From Arthrobacter sp. B1I2 (GTDB lineage Bacteria > Actinomycetota > Actinomycetes > Actinomycetales > Micrococcaceae), in the NCBI RefSeq assembly GCF_030816485.1, contig NZ_JAUSYC010000001.1, positions 186,001 to 250,000 on the forward strand: a stretch of DNA of 64,000 nucleotides. Reading direction: 5' to 3'. The position numbers and the translations under genes are program-made. This document shows positions 1 to 9,628 of the stretch, one piece after another; within the stretch, counting starts at the first letter, position 1; every line of letters starts with the position of its first letter. Below the pieces are notes generated by a model. It was not told the DNA's origin. It ran no database searches and was given only the letters and a program-made list of their open reading frames with translations.

Positions 1-733
<733 letters not shown>

Positions 734-823
734 TCACTGAAGTGAGGTGTTTCTTTCGCTCCTCGAACCGGTGCCGCGCGCCGCCGGCCGGAACCAGGCT
801 TTGCTTTAGCAGTCGGTACGTCA

Positions 824-867
824 GAGTGCTAACTCAATAATTAGCACTCCCCAGGTGAGAGTGCAAG
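824..867 (-). promoter_or_regulatory. groEL promoter overlapping CIRCE (HrcA) half-sites
   Basis: Three copies of the CIRCE half-site occur here: GAGTGCTAA at 824-832, TTAGCACTC at 841-849 and GAGTGCAAG at 859-867. The pair at 841-867 has the classic 9-bp spacing with two mismatches. On the minus strand a -35 TTGCAC (866-861) and a -10 TAATTA (843-838) are separated by exactly 17 bp and lie inside the operator. HrcA binding would therefore block RNA polymerase. The extra half-site at 824-832 forms an outward-facing second palindrome with an 8-bp spacer. Confidence 0.85.
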
Positions 868-916
868 CGAAAAGACGCCGGACGGACGCGTAAAGCAGCG
901 GCTTCGCCCAGGGCGA

Positions 917-2203
917 TCAGCCGGATTGTCCTGCCGTCTCACGCCCGGTGGGGCTGGGGTTGTTATCCGGTCCGTACGTAAATACGGAGAAAACGGCGGT
1001 GGTGATGTCCCCGTGGGAATCGAAGGCAACCGGGCCCGATTCGCCGTCGTAATTGACGTGCGGGCCGGAAGCGAGCCCACCCAGGCACTCTTTGTATGTC
1101 CGGCACGGCGCGGCCGGCGCTCCAGTTCCTGTGGCCGCCGTGCCGCCGGATACAGCCCCGCCGGATACCGGGATCAGGTTGGCGGCGATGGATCGTCCCG
1201 CATCGTCCTGGGCCTTGGCCGCGGCCAGGGCCGCGAGGGTCACCGCGTCATAGGTTTCGGCAGCGTAGGAGACGTCCTCCAGGGATGGATCCACGCCCAG
1301 CAGTTTTTCCTGGAAGGCGGCGGTGGGGAGCTGGCCGGGAACGACGGCGCGGGCGCCGTCGAGGACCCGGGATGCGAGCCCGGATCCGTAGCGGGCGAAG
1401 GCGCCGTCGCTGAGGATGATCCGCGAACCGCTGATGCCGGCGTTGTTCAGCTCGGCCAACGCGCCCTGTGCGCCCTCGCGGGCTATCAGGACCACGGCGT
1501 CGGGCTTGGCTTTGCCGGCCGAGCGTGCGCCTTCGGCCGCATTGCCAGGCTTGAAGCCGGCCCCGGGCAGGACCGTGAGTCCGGACTGTTGGGCAGCTTC
1601 CGTGACGGCGGCCGACAGGTCCTTGCCGTAGGAGCCTTCCTGGTGCAGCACGCTGATGGTTGCGGCACCGGCGTCCTTGGCAAGTTTGGCCAGCACGGGG
1701 CCTTGTGCGACGTCGGCTGCGGCGGTCCGGAAGTAGTAGCCTCCGCTGGCCATGCCGGAGAGGCCGGCAGCGGTGTTGGCCGGCGAGATGAGTGGTATGC
1801 GCGCGTTGGACAGGACGTCCACGGCGGCGGCTGCATGGCTGGAATCGGTTGGTCCGATCACCACATCCGCTTTGGCGGCCGCCAGGCTGTTCGCCTGCTC
1901 CGCGGTTTCCTGGTCCTGGCGTACCGGAAGCAGCTCCACGGGCCGGCCCTTGTGTCCGCCGGCAGCATTGATGTCCTTGATGGCCAGCTTGGCGGCGGCC
2001 AGCTGGGGTGCGTTGAGGAAGGCGGTGTCGCCGGTGTTGTCCAGGATCAGGCCTACCCGGAGGACACCGTCTCCGGAAGCCTCCGGCGCGTCCACCCTGG
2101 CGTTGCCGCCGGTGCCGGAACAAGCTGTAACCGCAAGAACGGCTCCCAGGGAAACGGCGAGCGCTGCGCGGACGCGGACTGCGGAACGGTGGAACGGCAT
2201 CAC
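917..2203 (-). CDS. ABC-type substrate-binding lipoprotein, branched-chain amino acid (LivJ/Peripla_BP_6) family
   Basis: This is a probable solute-binding protein of an importer for amino-acid-like substrates, anchored to the outer face of the membrane. The N-terminus has arginines, then a hydrophobic stretch ([15 protein letters not shown]) ending in a lipobox cysteine near residue 28. The body reads as a type-I periplasmic binding fold: [17 protein letters not shown], a [16 protein letters not shown] segment, and later [14 protein letters not shown]. At 428 residues it has normal length for the family. No permease or ATPase gene is adjacent, so its transporter partner is elsewhere, or it may serve as a sensor. 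The GTG/ATG start overlaps the stop codon of the cold-shock gene, implying translational coupling. Substrate is not predictable from the sequence. Confidence 0.85.
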   Translation of the reverse strand: MMPFHRSAVRVRAALAVSLGAVLAVTACSGTGGNARVDAPEASGDGVLRVGLILDNTGDTAFLNAPQLAAAKLAIKDINAAGGHKGRPVELLPVRQDQETAEQANSLAAAKADVVIGPTDSSHAAAAVDVLSNARIPLISPANTAAGLSGMASGGYYFRTAAADVAQGPVLAKLAKDAGAATISVLHQEGSYGKDLSAAVTEAAQQSGLTVLPGAGFKPGNAAEGARSAGKAKPDAVVLIAREGAQGALAELNNAGISGSRIILSDGAFARYGSGLASRVLDGARAVVPGQLPTAAFQEKLLGVDPSLEDVSYAAETYDAVTLAALAAAKAQDDAGRSIAANLIPVSGGAVSGGTAATGTGAPAAPCRTYKECLGGLASGPHVNYDGESGPVAFDSHGDITTAVFSVFTYGPDNNPSPTGRETAGQSG

Positions 2204-2406
2204 TGGACGGGCCGGACGTCTTCCGCCTGGGGCCCCTTTTCGCCCTCGCCCACTTCCAGCTGTACCCTCTGGCCCTCATCGAGGGCGCGGTAGCCCTCCC
2301 CCTGGATCGCGGACCAGTGGACAAAAACGTCGTCACCGGAGCCGTCAACGGTGATGAAGCCGTAGCCCTTTTCAGCGTTGAACCATTTGACGGTTCCCAG
2401 TGCCAT
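2200..2406 (-). CDS. cspA: Cold-shock protein (CspA family)
   Basis: This is a small single-stranded nucleic-acid-binding protein with one cold-shock domain. The product of about 68 residues begins [18 protein letters not shown], which contains RNP1 (KGYGFI), and RNP2 follows as VFVHWSAI. The ATG at 2406 is preferred over an in-frame upstream ATG at 2415 because it matches the invariant family N-terminus. The tail [19 protein letters not shown] is typical of actinobacterial Csp proteins. Its stop overlaps the start of the downstream lipoprotein gene. It probably acts as an RNA chaperone; whether it is cold-induced cannot be told from sequence. Confidence 0.95.
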   Translation of the reverse strand: MALGTVKWFNAEKGYGFITVDGSGDDVFVHWSAIQGEGYRALDEGQRVQLEVGEGEKGPQAEDVRPVQ

Positions 2407-2497
2407 GATGAACAACTCTTTCCGTTAAGGGCCGGTGGGGACGGGACCGTCCGGGTAAAGCCCGGCCGGTCATGGGCCTGGAAATCACTCTAGCCAA

Positions 2498-2527
2498 GCC
2501 CGCCGCAGGGCGCAGGCTGCGGCGGGC
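2498..2527 (-). terminator. GC-rich hairpin between the LytR_C gene and cspA
   Basis: GCCCGCCGCAG (2498-2508) pairs with CTGCGGCGGGC (2517-2527): a perfect 11-bp stem with an 8-nt loop just after the LytR_C gene. There is no clear T-run on the minus strand, so termination is likely but not certain. It may also be part of the cspA leader. Confidence 0.5.
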
Positions 2528-2571
2528 CCGTGACGGGGAACGTTATGCAGGCGTAACTGAAGCGGGTGCGG

Positions 2572-3210
2572 CTACCGGTATCCGGGGCCCAGCACCACCA
2601 CGAGCGGCACCTGGAATTGGGTGCTGTTTACTACGGTGGGGATGTTCAGCAGCTCGGCGAGCGCCTCTGCGCTGGCCAGTTGCTGGGGGCCGGAGTAAAA
2701 GATCACCGAGGATTTCTGCGGGGCGCCGGACCAGTTGCCTACCTGGCCGAGAGGCCATCCGTCGGCCTGGACAGTTCCGCCAACCCGACTGGCCAGCCCT
2801 GCCGTGCCTGCGGCGTTGTAGACGGCAACTGCCTGGCTCTTGTCGACGACGGCCTGCTGGGTTGCGGAAACGGTCGGCTGGGGCTCAGGATCGTTAGCCT
2901 GCGTTGGCCCTGCAGAGGCAGAAGGCGCCGGTGCGGCAGGGGGTGCGGACGCTTGCGTGGCCGGCGGCGTGGAACCGGTTCCGGCCAGCGGGGCAGATTC
3001 CACGTTTGCCGATGCCTGGCTCGCCGTGGCGTTGAACCCAAGCTTGGGAAGGATCAGGAAGGACACCAGTCCAATGGCCAGGGCAGCCATTCCCACCGCA
3101 AGGATGGGCCACAGCCGTACCCGGGACGGGGCCGAGGCCGTCCGGTGGACACCTTGTCGCGACGCGGCCTCCGGGACCTTGTCGAATTCATCGCGGGCGT
3201 ATCTGGTCAT
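2572..3210 (-). CDS. Membrane-anchored LytR C-terminal domain protein
   Basis: The 212-residue protein has a short cytosolic N-terminus, one membrane segment at about residues 33-54 (LWPILAVGMAALAIGLVSFLIL), a long Ala/Pro/Ser-rich extracellular linker and a C-terminal domain from about residue 125. That domain has the pattern of LytR_C (VAVYNAAGTAGLASRVGG near its start and PLVVVLGPGYR at the end). LytR_C domains usually occur at the end of LytR-CpsA-Psr cell-wall ligases; here the catalytic LCP domain is absent. It lies directly after the DUF3263 gene on the same strand and probably shares its transcript. The precise role is unknown; a cell-envelope function is an inference from the domain. 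Confidence 0.85.
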   Translation of the reverse strand: MTRYARDEFDKVPEAASRQGVHRTASAPSRVRLWPILAVGMAALAIGLVSFLILPKLGFNATASQASANVESAPLAGTGSTPPATQASAPPAAPAPSASAGPTQANDPEPQPTVSATQQAVVDKSQAVAVYNAAGTAGLASRVGGTVQADGWPLGQVGNWSGAPQKSSVIFYSGPQQLASAEALAELLNIPTVVNSTQFQVPLVVVLGPGYR

Positions 3211-3262
3211 GGTGGAAGGACATCCTTGTTAATTGCGGCTGTTGTCCCGGCCTTGGGGCGTG

Positions 3263-3592
3263 CTAAGCGTCGGATCCCAGGCGCCGGGCGGTGCGCGCAC
3301 GGTGGCGCGACGTACGTAGTCTACGCAATCTCTTCACGAGCATGGGATCGTGGGCCAGGGCATCCTCGCGGTCGATCAGTGCGTTGAGGAGCTGGTAGTA
3401 GTGGGTCGCCGAGAGGTCAAACAGGTCCCGGATGGCCTGTTCCTTGGCCCCCGCATACTTCCACCACTGCCGTTCCAAAGCCAGCATCTGCTGTTCACGC
3501 TCGGAAAGGGAGGACTCGCGGAGGGTGAAATCCGCCAGGAGGGACTTCCGTGGATCCTGCTCCGGCAGGTGTTCCCGGGCCGGTTCTGCCAC
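3263..3592 (-). CDS. DUF3263 family protein
   Basis: This 109-residue cytosolic protein matches the actinobacterial DUF3263 family. The core reads LSEREQQMLALERQWWKYAGAKEQAIRDLFDLSATHYYQLLNALID, followed by a basic tail rich in Arg and His (VKRLRRLRTSRHRARTARR). The arrangement resembles a small helix-turn-helix DNA-binding protein, but the family has no established function. Translation seems to start at the GTG at 3592, which has a GGAG just upstream. The LytR_C gene follows 52 bp later on the same strand, and this pairing is common in Micrococcales. No regulatory site was seen. Confidence 0.85.
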   Translation of the reverse strand: MAEPAREHLPEQDPRKSLLADFTLRESSLSEREQQMLALERQWWKYAGAKEQAIRDLFDLSATHYYQLLNALIDREDALAHDPMLVKRLRRLRTSRHRARTARRLGSDA

Positions 3593-3730
3593 GGCACACT
3601 CCTTCGCTGGTTACGGTAAATGTCTTACCCCCATGCTACCGGTCGAATAACACCAGTGTCGTTCGCACCTGCTCCGCCTGTTGGCCTGTTCCGGGAGCCG
3701 GCTCACGGGGCGTCCTGCAAGAATGGAACG

Positions 3731-4501
3731 ATGTTTGAATCGGATGCGCTCTTCGAGTTGCAGCAGGACCCGGCGGACACCATCCGCTTCGCTGACCTCA
3801 CTGAACTGCCCCTCGCAGAGCTCATGGCTCCTGACTGGGCAGCGGCCCTGCAGGACGTGGAAGGCAAGCTCCGGTCCGTCCTGTCCTTCCTCGCTGCTGA
3901 AGAGGCGGCCGGGCACCACATCCTGCCGCCGCCGTCGAACGTCCTGCGCGCTTTCCGCCGGCCGCTCGCCGCAGTGAAAGTCCTCATCGTGGGGCAGGAC
4001 CCCTATCCCACGCCGGGGCACGCCGTGGGGCTGTCATTCTCGGTCGACCCACGCACGCGGCCCATCCCCCGCAGCCTGGCAAACATCTACCGGGAGCTGG
4101 AATCGGACCTGGGCATTCCGCCGCGGGTCCATGGCGACCTGTCGGCGTGGGCGGACCAGGGCGTGCTGCTCCTGAACCGGGTGCTCACGGTCCGCGCGGG
4201 GTCTGCCGGCTCCCACCGGGGCAAGGGCTGGGAGGAGATTACGACGGCGGCAGTCACCGCACTGGCGGGCCGCACGGCACCGGACGGGTCCAGGATGCCC
4301 CTGGTGGCCATTTTGTGGGGCAAGGAGGCTGAGGGCGTCCGGCCGCTCCTGGCAGGCGCCCCCGCTGTCACCAGCCCGCACCCCAGCCCGCTGTCCGCCT
4401 CCCGCGGGTTCTTTGGTTCCAGGCCGTTCAGCCGCGCGAACGACCTGCTCCGGGAACAAGGTGCGCCGGCCGTAACGTGGGAACTCCCGCCGTCGCCCTA
4501 G
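3731..4501 (+). CDS. ung: Uracil-DNA glycosylase, family 1 (Ung)
   Basis: Removes uracil from DNA in base-excision repair by hydrolysing the N-glycosidic bond. The 256-residue product carries the water-activating motif GQDPYPT at residues 88-94 (catalytic Asp90), a [12 protein letters not shown] segment near 147-157, and the minor-groove/leucine-loop motif [10 protein letters not shown] at 217-226. These are the diagnostic family-1 motifs. The ATG at 3731 is chosen because the reading frame extends further upstream only into DNA that looks non-coding, and the region from [11 protein letters not shown] matches the usual protein length. Some family members start slightly differently. The gene is transcribed alone, followed 14 bp later by the siderophore-interacting protein gene. 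Confidence 0.95.
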   Translation: MFESDALFELQQDPADTIRFADLTELPLAELMAPDWAAALQDVEGKLRSVLSFLAAEEAAGHHILPPPSNVLRAFRRPLAAVKVLIVGQDPYPTPGHAVGLSFSVDPRTRPIPRSLANIYRELESDLGIPPRVHGDLSAWADQGVLLLNRVLTVRAGSAGSHRGKGWEEITTAAVTALAGRTAPDGSRMPLVAILWGKEAEGVRPLLAGAPAVTSPHPSPLSASRGFFGSRPFSRANDLLREQGAPAVTWELPPSP

Positions 4502-4502
4502 C

Positions 4503-4516
4503 TTAGGCTTGCCTTA
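4503..4516 (+). promoter_or_regulatory. IdeR/DtxR-like iron box at the start of the siderophore-interacting protein gene
   Basis: TTAGGCTTGCCTTA (4503-4516) keeps the core of the actinobacterial iron box (TTAGGnTnnCCTnA). Its last base is the A of the ATG at 4516. Binding of iron-loaded IdeR/DtxR here would block transcription or initiation. The position fits an iron-repressed reductase, possibly with a very short or no leader. Confidence 0.6.
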
Positions 4517-5355
4517 TGAGCACCGTCCCCGCCGCCACCAGCGCCACGAAGAAGAGCCGCCCCCAGGTCAACCTGACCGTGCTGCGCAAGGAACAGCTGT
4601 CCCCGCACATGGTCCGGATCGTGGCCGGCGGAGAGGGCTTCAGCGACTTCACCACCAACGGGTTCGTGGACCGGTATGTGAAGATCGTCTTCCCGCAGCC
4701 CGGCGTGGACTACCCCTCCCCCTTGGACCTGTGGGCCGTCCGGGAAACCATGCCGCGCGAGCAGTGGCCGTTCACCCGGACCTACACGCTGCGCTGGGTG
4801 GATCCGGAGGCCCGGGAGCTGGCAATCGACTTCGTGGTCCACGGCGATGAGGGCCTGGCCGGCCCCTGGGCGGCCGGCGCCGAGCCGGGCGCGACACTCA
4901 CCTTTACCGGCCCTGGCGGCGCATACAACCCCAACCCCGAGGCGGACTGGTACCTGTTTGCCGGTGATGAAGCGGCCCTGCCCGCCATCGCGGCCTGCAT
5001 TGAAGCCCTTCCTGCCGGCGCCGCAGGCCTCGCGTTCCTGGAGGTCGGATCCGACGAGGATATCCAGCCGATCAACGCCCCCGCCGGGCTGAAGATCACC
5101 TGGCTGCCGCGCAACGGGGTCCCGGCAGGTTCCAGCGACCTGCTGGTCAAGGCAGTGGCGGAGGCCGAGTGGCCCGCCGGCACCGTGGATGTTTTTGCGC
5201 ATGGCGAACGCGGCTACATGAAGTCGCTCCGCGAAGTCTTCTTCAAGCAGCGCGGCCTGGATCGCCGGCAGGTGTCCCTCTCCGGATACTGGGCGCAGGG
5301 CCGGGTGGAGGATGTGTTCCAGGCCGAGAAGAAAATGCCCGTCGGCCAAATCTGA
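4516..5355 (+). CDS. Siderophore-interacting protein (FAD-dependent ferric-siderophore reductase)
   Basis: Cytosolic flavoprotein that reduces ferric siderophores to release iron, of the SIP/ViuB family. The 279-residue product has an N-terminal FAD-binding beta-barrel (LRKEQLSPHMVRIVAGG) with the flavin motif RTYTLRW at about residues 88-94. A DFVVHGDEGLAGPWA segment follows, and then a C-terminal NAD(P)H-binding lobe containing GDEAALPAIAACIEALP. It ends in SLSGYWAQGRVEDVFQAEKK, a typical family signature. No siderophore transport genes are adjacent. The iron-box-like sequence over the start codon supports iron regulation. Confidence in the family is high; the siderophore substrate is unknown. 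Confidence 0.93.
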   Translation: MSTVPAATSATKKSRPQVNLTVLRKEQLSPHMVRIVAGGEGFSDFTTNGFVDRYVKIVFPQPGVDYPSPLDLWAVRETMPREQWPFTRTYTLRWVDPEARELAIDFVVHGDEGLAGPWAAGAEPGATLTFTGPGGAYNPNPEADWYLFAGDEAALPAIAACIEALPAGAAGLAFLEVGSDEDIQPINAPAGLKITWLPRNGVPAGSSDLLVKAVAEAEWPAGTVDVFAHGERGYMKSLREVFFKQRGLDRRQVSLSGYWAQGRVEDVFQAEKKMPVGQI

Positions 5356-5409
5356 CCGGGCCCGATCTGACCGGGCCGGGCCAGAACTGACCGCGCCGGC
5401 TGAGTACAG

Positions 5410-6897
5410 CTAGCGCCGGCGCGCCCGGCGCCGCTCGTTGCTCGCCAGGCTCCGGGTCAGCGGACGGGCCAGCACGTCGCCCAGGACGATCCCGCCGGCC
5501 GTTCCCAGCACAATGGCCCCGGCGCTGAGCATTCCCCCGGCGCCGGCGAGGATCTCGGACTCCTCAACGGTGAGGACATACATGGACCGGAAGATCGTGA
5601 GGCCCGGCAGCAGGATCAGCGCCGCTGGAACGGCCACCACAAGCTGCGGTGCACCCATCCGCAGCGCCACAACCCGTGCCAGCAGGCCAATGATGACCGC
5701 GGCCATGGCAGGTGCGAAACGGTCCCCGATGCCCAGCAGGCCGCAGCCGAGCAGCACCAGGTAGCCTGCCACGCCTACGGCTGCCGTGGGCAGCAGGAGT
5801 TTCCAGGTGGTCTGTTCCGTGATGCCGATGGCCATCACGGCGGCGGCCACGAAGATGATGAGGACCCACAGATCGTAGGCGGGCGGGAAGGTTTGCGTGA
5901 CGTCGATGCGCTGCAGCCCGGTCAGCTCACCCACCACGAAGGCAACGGCGATTCCGGCAACGATTGCGCCGAAAGTCAGCAGCGTGGACAGGAACCGTCC
6001 CGCCGCCGTCACCGGGAAGCCGTTGATGGCGTCCTGCACGGAGGACACCAGGCGTCCGGTGGGCAGCAGCAGCAGGATGCCGCCTACCACCACGATGGAC
6101 GGCGACGCGCTGAGCCCGAACTGCCAGAGCAGCAGCGCCAGGATGGTGACCACGAAGGAGCAGCTGGCGGTGATGAAGAAGTCCGGTACCCGCCAACGTC
6201 CCAGCTGCCTGGCCAGCAGGCTGTTGCCGATGTTGGCCATGAACGCTATCGCCGAGGACACCGGTCCGCCGCCGAGCACGCCAACGAACACGGCGGCGAA
6301 CACACCGAAGGCCGCGGTCACCATCCAGCGCGGGTACGGTTTGGGACTGGTGATGGCCTCGTTCAGGCGGCGAATCGCTTCGTCACGGCCCACCCCGCCG
6401 GCGACGATATCCGTGACCAGCTGGTGCACCTTGGCCAGCCCTGCGTAGTTGTTGGTCCAGGAGCGCACCACGCGCAGCAGCGAGATGGGTGTCTGGTCCT
6501 TGGGAGCGTAGTTGATGCCCACGGACTGGTTGGTGATGTCCACCTCGATGTTCTTCAGCCCCAGGGCCGCGGTGACGGCAATGATGCTGGTTTCCACCTC
6601 GAGGGCGCCGGCACCGTACCGGAACATGGTCTCGGCCAGGTGCAGGGCGAAATCCAGGGTTTTGCGGGCGGACGTGTCCACGCCACCCACCTGGATGGTG
6701 GGGTTGGCGTACGGACTGCCGGCCAGCCGGTCCACGATGCTCAAGGGAGCCGTGGGCGGATTCTCGCCCTGCACCAGGCGGCGCAGCATCCTCCGGGCAG
6801 CAACATCCTGACGAAGCTGCGCAGGGGTCATCGGTTCAGTCTTGGGCAGGCCGTCAGTCTTCGGCCTGCGTCCGGGCCGTTCGGGCCGGTCAGTCAT
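5410..6897 (-). CDS. Threonine/serine exporter family protein (ThrE-like)
   Basis: Inner-membrane exporter related to ThrE of Corynebacterium. The protein of about 495 residues has a soluble N-terminal part (ThrE domain: TLDFALHLAETMFRYGAGALEVE, then VRSWTNNYAGLAKVHQL). From about residue 200 there are about ten hydrophobic segments, combining the usual ThrE and ThrE_2 halves in one chain. The ATG at 6897 is preferred over an earlier start because GGGAGGAAG lies 7 bp before it; the longer frame would overlap the FemX gene. It follows that FemX gene closely on the same strand. Its partner is a gene of peptidoglycan cross-bridge synthesis, where L-Ser, L-Thr or L-Ala are donors, but a functional link is speculative. 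Confidence 0.88.
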   Translation of the reverse strand: MTDRPERPGRRPKTDGLPKTEPMTPAQLRQDVAARRMLRRLVQGENPPTAPLSIVDRLAGSPYANPTIQVGGVDTSARKTLDFALHLAETMFRYGAGALEVETSIIAVTAALGLKNIEVDITNQSVGINYAPKDQTPISLLRVVRSWTNNYAGLAKVHQLVTDIVAGGVGRDEAIRRLNEAITSPKPYPRWMVTAAFGVFAAVFVGVLGGGPVSSAIAFMANIGNSLLARQLGRWRVPDFFITASCSFVVTILALLLWQFGLSASPSIVVVGGILLLLPTGRLVSSVQDAINGFPVTAAGRFLSTLLTFGAIVAGIAVAFVVGELTGLQRIDVTQTFPPAYDLWVLIIFVAAAVMAIGITEQTTWKLLLPTAAVGVAGYLVLLGCGLLGIGDRFAPAMAAVIIGLLARVVALRMGAPQLVVAVPAALILLPGLTIFRSMYVLTVEESEILAGAGGMLSAGAIVLGTAGGIVLGDVLARPLTRSLASNERRRARRR

Positions 6898-6931
6898 GCC
6901 CGCTTCCTCCCTGTGCGCGGTTGGTGGACGG

Positions 6932-8248
6932 TCAGGCTGCACGCTTCAGCGGCAGCTTGCCCAGCAGAGTGCGGGCAGCCGCCGCGGCGGACCTGGCGAG
7001 CCGGTTGGCATGGAAGACGGCGGGGCGCACCGGCAGGACGAAGTCTCCCAACAACTGGACCACTTCCCCGCCGAATCCCTTCTTGAATTCGTATCCGCCG
7101 TGGCCTTCCTCGTCCTGTCCGGAGATGCCGAACGTGCCGTAGAAGTTGTACCGCGGGTACCCCTTCTCGAGGGCATGCAGCATCATGCCCCAGTACAGGG
7201 AGGTTGCGCCGTTGAAGTAGATGTAGTCCTGGACGGTGCCGCCGATGACGCACACCACCTCATCGCCGTAGCAGACGAAGTGGATGGCTGCCACGGTGGC
7301 AGTCCCCACGGAGTCGGGGAACCTTTCGATGTCCTTCAGGCTGCGCTCGTAGCTGTCCACGAGGTCCTGGACCACTTTGAGCCGGTTGGCCTTTTTCTTG
7401 CTGCCGGTCTCCTCAACCTCACGGCGGAGATCGGCTGCAGTGGCTGACTCCGCAGCCAGGCGCTCAGTGATGGATTTACGGTAGGCCGGGATGTCGATCT
7501 TGGCCATCATCAGCTTGGTGAATTCCGCGGAGGTGGTGCGGAGGAGGTGTTCGTAGTAGGCGCGTTCGCGGTAGACGAATCCTTTTTCGTCACCGGCCCG
7601 GCTCAGGGTCCCGTAGAAGTCGTCCAGGGTTTCCAGGGTGGCCTGTTCCAGGAAGACGCCGTTCTTTTCCGCTTTGCGGATAGCTTTGCGGGTCCGGTAG
7701 CTGGTGCTCATGATCAGTTCTTCGGCATCCTGGATGCCCACGAGATTCTTGATGAACATCCAGTTGACGTTGACGAAGTTCATATCCAGGCCCTGGTGCC
7801 GGAACCCGAGCCGTTCCAGGTCCGCCACCAGGGGCCGGTTGTCCTCGGTTTCGGGGTGTTCGGCGCCGTCGGCGTCCCGTGCGATGTACCTGACGTTCGG
7901 CGAGATCCGCAGTTCAGCTGCTTTGCGGCCTGCCGCGTGCCGGCGGAGAAGTCCGACGACGTCACCCACCAGGTTCCGGTCCGTGTAGTCCATGAGGGGG
8001 CCCTTGGCGCATTCACAGACGGTGTAGCCCAGGCGGGTTGTGGTGTAGTTGAGCTTTCCTGCCGCCACGAGTTCCCCGTTGCGCCGGACCCCGAAGAGTT
8101 CCACCTGCTGGCCGCGGTCGCGCTGGAAACGGGCAAAATCGGTGGACTGCAGGAAGCTGTTCTGCGGGTGCTTCAGGGCGAAGGCCTCAAATTCGGCGTC
8201 GCTCAGGTTGGCGTATTCAAGCCCGGTAGCGGCGGAAACTGGATTCAA
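6932..8248 (-). CDS. FemX-type peptidoglycan bridge aminoacyltransferase (with coiled-coil arm)
   Basis: Member of the FemABX family, which adds amino acids from aminoacyl-tRNA to the lysine of the peptidoglycan stem. The product (about 438 residues) shows two GNAT-like halves: one around SFLQSTDFARFQRDRG to AAELRISPNVRY, the other around GTATVAAIHFVCYGDEVVCVIGGT to NFYGTFGISG. Between them lies a charged helical arm (about residues 255-320, rich in Lys/Glu/Arg), as in FemA and FemX. A TTG at 8248 preceded by AGAAGG is preferred as start; the frame extends further upstream, but that part is low-complexity and lacks family features. The tail ends in a basic stretch. The second FemX-family gene is immediately upstream. 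Confidence 0.9.
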   Translation of the reverse strand: MNPVSAATGLEYANLSDAEFEAFALKHPQNSFLQSTDFARFQRDRGQQVELFGVRRNGELVAAGKLNYTTTRLGYTVCECAKGPLMDYTDRNLVGDVVGLLRRHAAGRKAAELRISPNVRYIARDADGAEHPETEDNRPLVADLERLGFRHQGLDMNFVNVNWMFIKNLVGIQDAEELIMSTSYRTRKAIRKAEKNGVFLEQATLETLDDFYGTLSRAGDEKGFVYRERAYYEHLLRTTSAEFTKLMMAKIDIPAYRKSITERLAAESATAADLRREVEETGSKKKANRLKVVQDLVDSYERSLKDIERFPDSVGTATVAAIHFVCYGDEVVCVIGGTVQDYIYFNGATSLYWGMMLHALEKGYPRYNFYGTFGISGQDEEGHGGYEFKKGFGGEVVQLLGDFVLPVRPAVFHANRLARSAAAAARTLLGKLPLKRAA

Positions 8249-8372
8249 GGGGTGACCTTCTTCTGGACTCTTCGCGGCCGGGTGGGCACGCGCTGGCGGG
8301 CGGTGTTCGGGACGGGCGGCAAGGGTGCGTGCGGCCCGGCGGTACATGGCTTTGCGGGTTTGCGGCTGCGGG

Positions 8373-9507
8373 TCAGTAGAACTGCTGGCCGGTCCGTGCG
8401 GTTTCAATCCGGCGGAAGACTTTTTCGCCGCCGTTGACCCAGAGCCGGTGCCGCAGCGGGGACAAGACGTAGTCGTGGCAGCCCACGAAGTCGGTGACCC
8501 GTTTTGGTGAAGCTGGTCTTGAACATGCCCATTCCGTAGAGGTTGTGGGTCTTGTCCTTGATGCGCGCGGCCGGCGGGGCCCCGCAGAAGTCGTACTCAG
8601 TGCAGCCGAGCTCCTGCATCCGCCGGATGGCCGCCCACTGCACCAGGTGCGAGTCGCCGTACTGCTTGCGGTTCTGGGTGGAACCGCCGTCCTTGTAGGT
8701 TGCCTTGGCACCGTAGTTGATGACGAATGCGCCCACGCTGGGCTTTCCGTCCTCGTAGGCGAAAAAGAAGTTGCCCTGGCCGCGGTTGCAGAACTCGTCC
8801 CAGAACCGTGCGTAGTAGTCGTAGCTGCGCAGGGGCATGGATCCCTTGGCGTTGACGGTGTTGGCCATCAGGTCGTACAGGGCGCGGTAGGTCTCAGGCC
8901 CCTGTTCCTGCCGGACCACCTGGCAGCCCTCGCGCTCGGCGCGCCGGATGGCATTCCGGGCGCGCGAGGAAATGGCTTTGAACACTTCCTCTTCAGTGCC
9001 CGAGATATCAAGCAGGGCGGTGGAGTCGTTGGACTGGATATTGGGCGCCTTAACCAGGTTGGCCGCGCGCAGTTCCCCCTGGGCTTCGTCGGAATCGACG
9101 ATGTCCGGTTCCACCTTGATGGTGAAGACGTTCAGCTTCCGGCTGCGGACAAACGCTGCGCAGGCTTCAAGGGCGGTTCCAAGGTCCGCGGCATCCGCCA
9201 GGTCGGGGCCCTTGATCAGGTACCACAGCCGTCCCAGGACGGGGAAGTTTTTCTCCAGCACGAGGTTGTAGCTGGGATGTCCGTCGTTTTCCAGCACGAG
9301 GAACCGGACTTTCCAGCCGCTGCCGTTCTTGACCGATGCGTAGGCTGCCGACTGCAGCATGTTGCCGCCATTCGGGTTGGCCGTGACGTGCTTGTCCCAG
9401 TTTTCAATTTCCTCGGCGGTGGCAAAACGTGCGGTGAATTGTCGCAAGGGGGCCTTGTCCAATCGGGTCTGAGCGCGGTTTCGGTACTTCTGGTTGCGTG
9501 CGGACAT
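8373..9507 (-). pseudogene. Second FemX-family peptidoglycan bridge enzyme, frameshifted near its 3' end
   Basis: The frame from the ATG at 9507 encodes a FemABX-like protein (LQSAAYASVKNGSGWKVRF, later ISSRARNAIRRAEREGC and YDFCGAPPAARIKDKTHNLYG). After MFKTSFTK the frame runs into a low-quality Arg/Pro-rich tail that stops at 8404. The next frame continues the family C-terminus at exactly that point (VTDFVGCHDYVLSPLRHRLW, stop at 8373). One extra base in a run near 8496-8501 (ACGGGTC where ACGGTC would restore the frame) explains both. About 45 residues are affected. It could be a real mutation, a tolerated change or an assembly error. Unlike its neighbour it lacks the long coiled-coil arm. 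The two genes probably act on successive residues of the cross-bridge, which in this family is often built by several FemX paralogues. Confidence 0.8.
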
Positions 9508-9628
9508 GCAGCCTCAAGTCTAAAGCCTGATGTGCTTTCGGCTTTTCCCCGGCGGGCCAGGCAAAGTGCCATCTACTTTGCCAGCTGCACCTTGACGCCG
9601 CTGTTGGCGTTCAACAAGGGTGGGGGGT

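Noticed and set aside
8248-8407. Extended N-terminus of the first FemX
   Set aside because: The upstream 53 codons are basic and Pro-rich and overlap the second FemX's C-terminal coding in the corrected frame; TTG at 8248 has a good ribosome-binding site.
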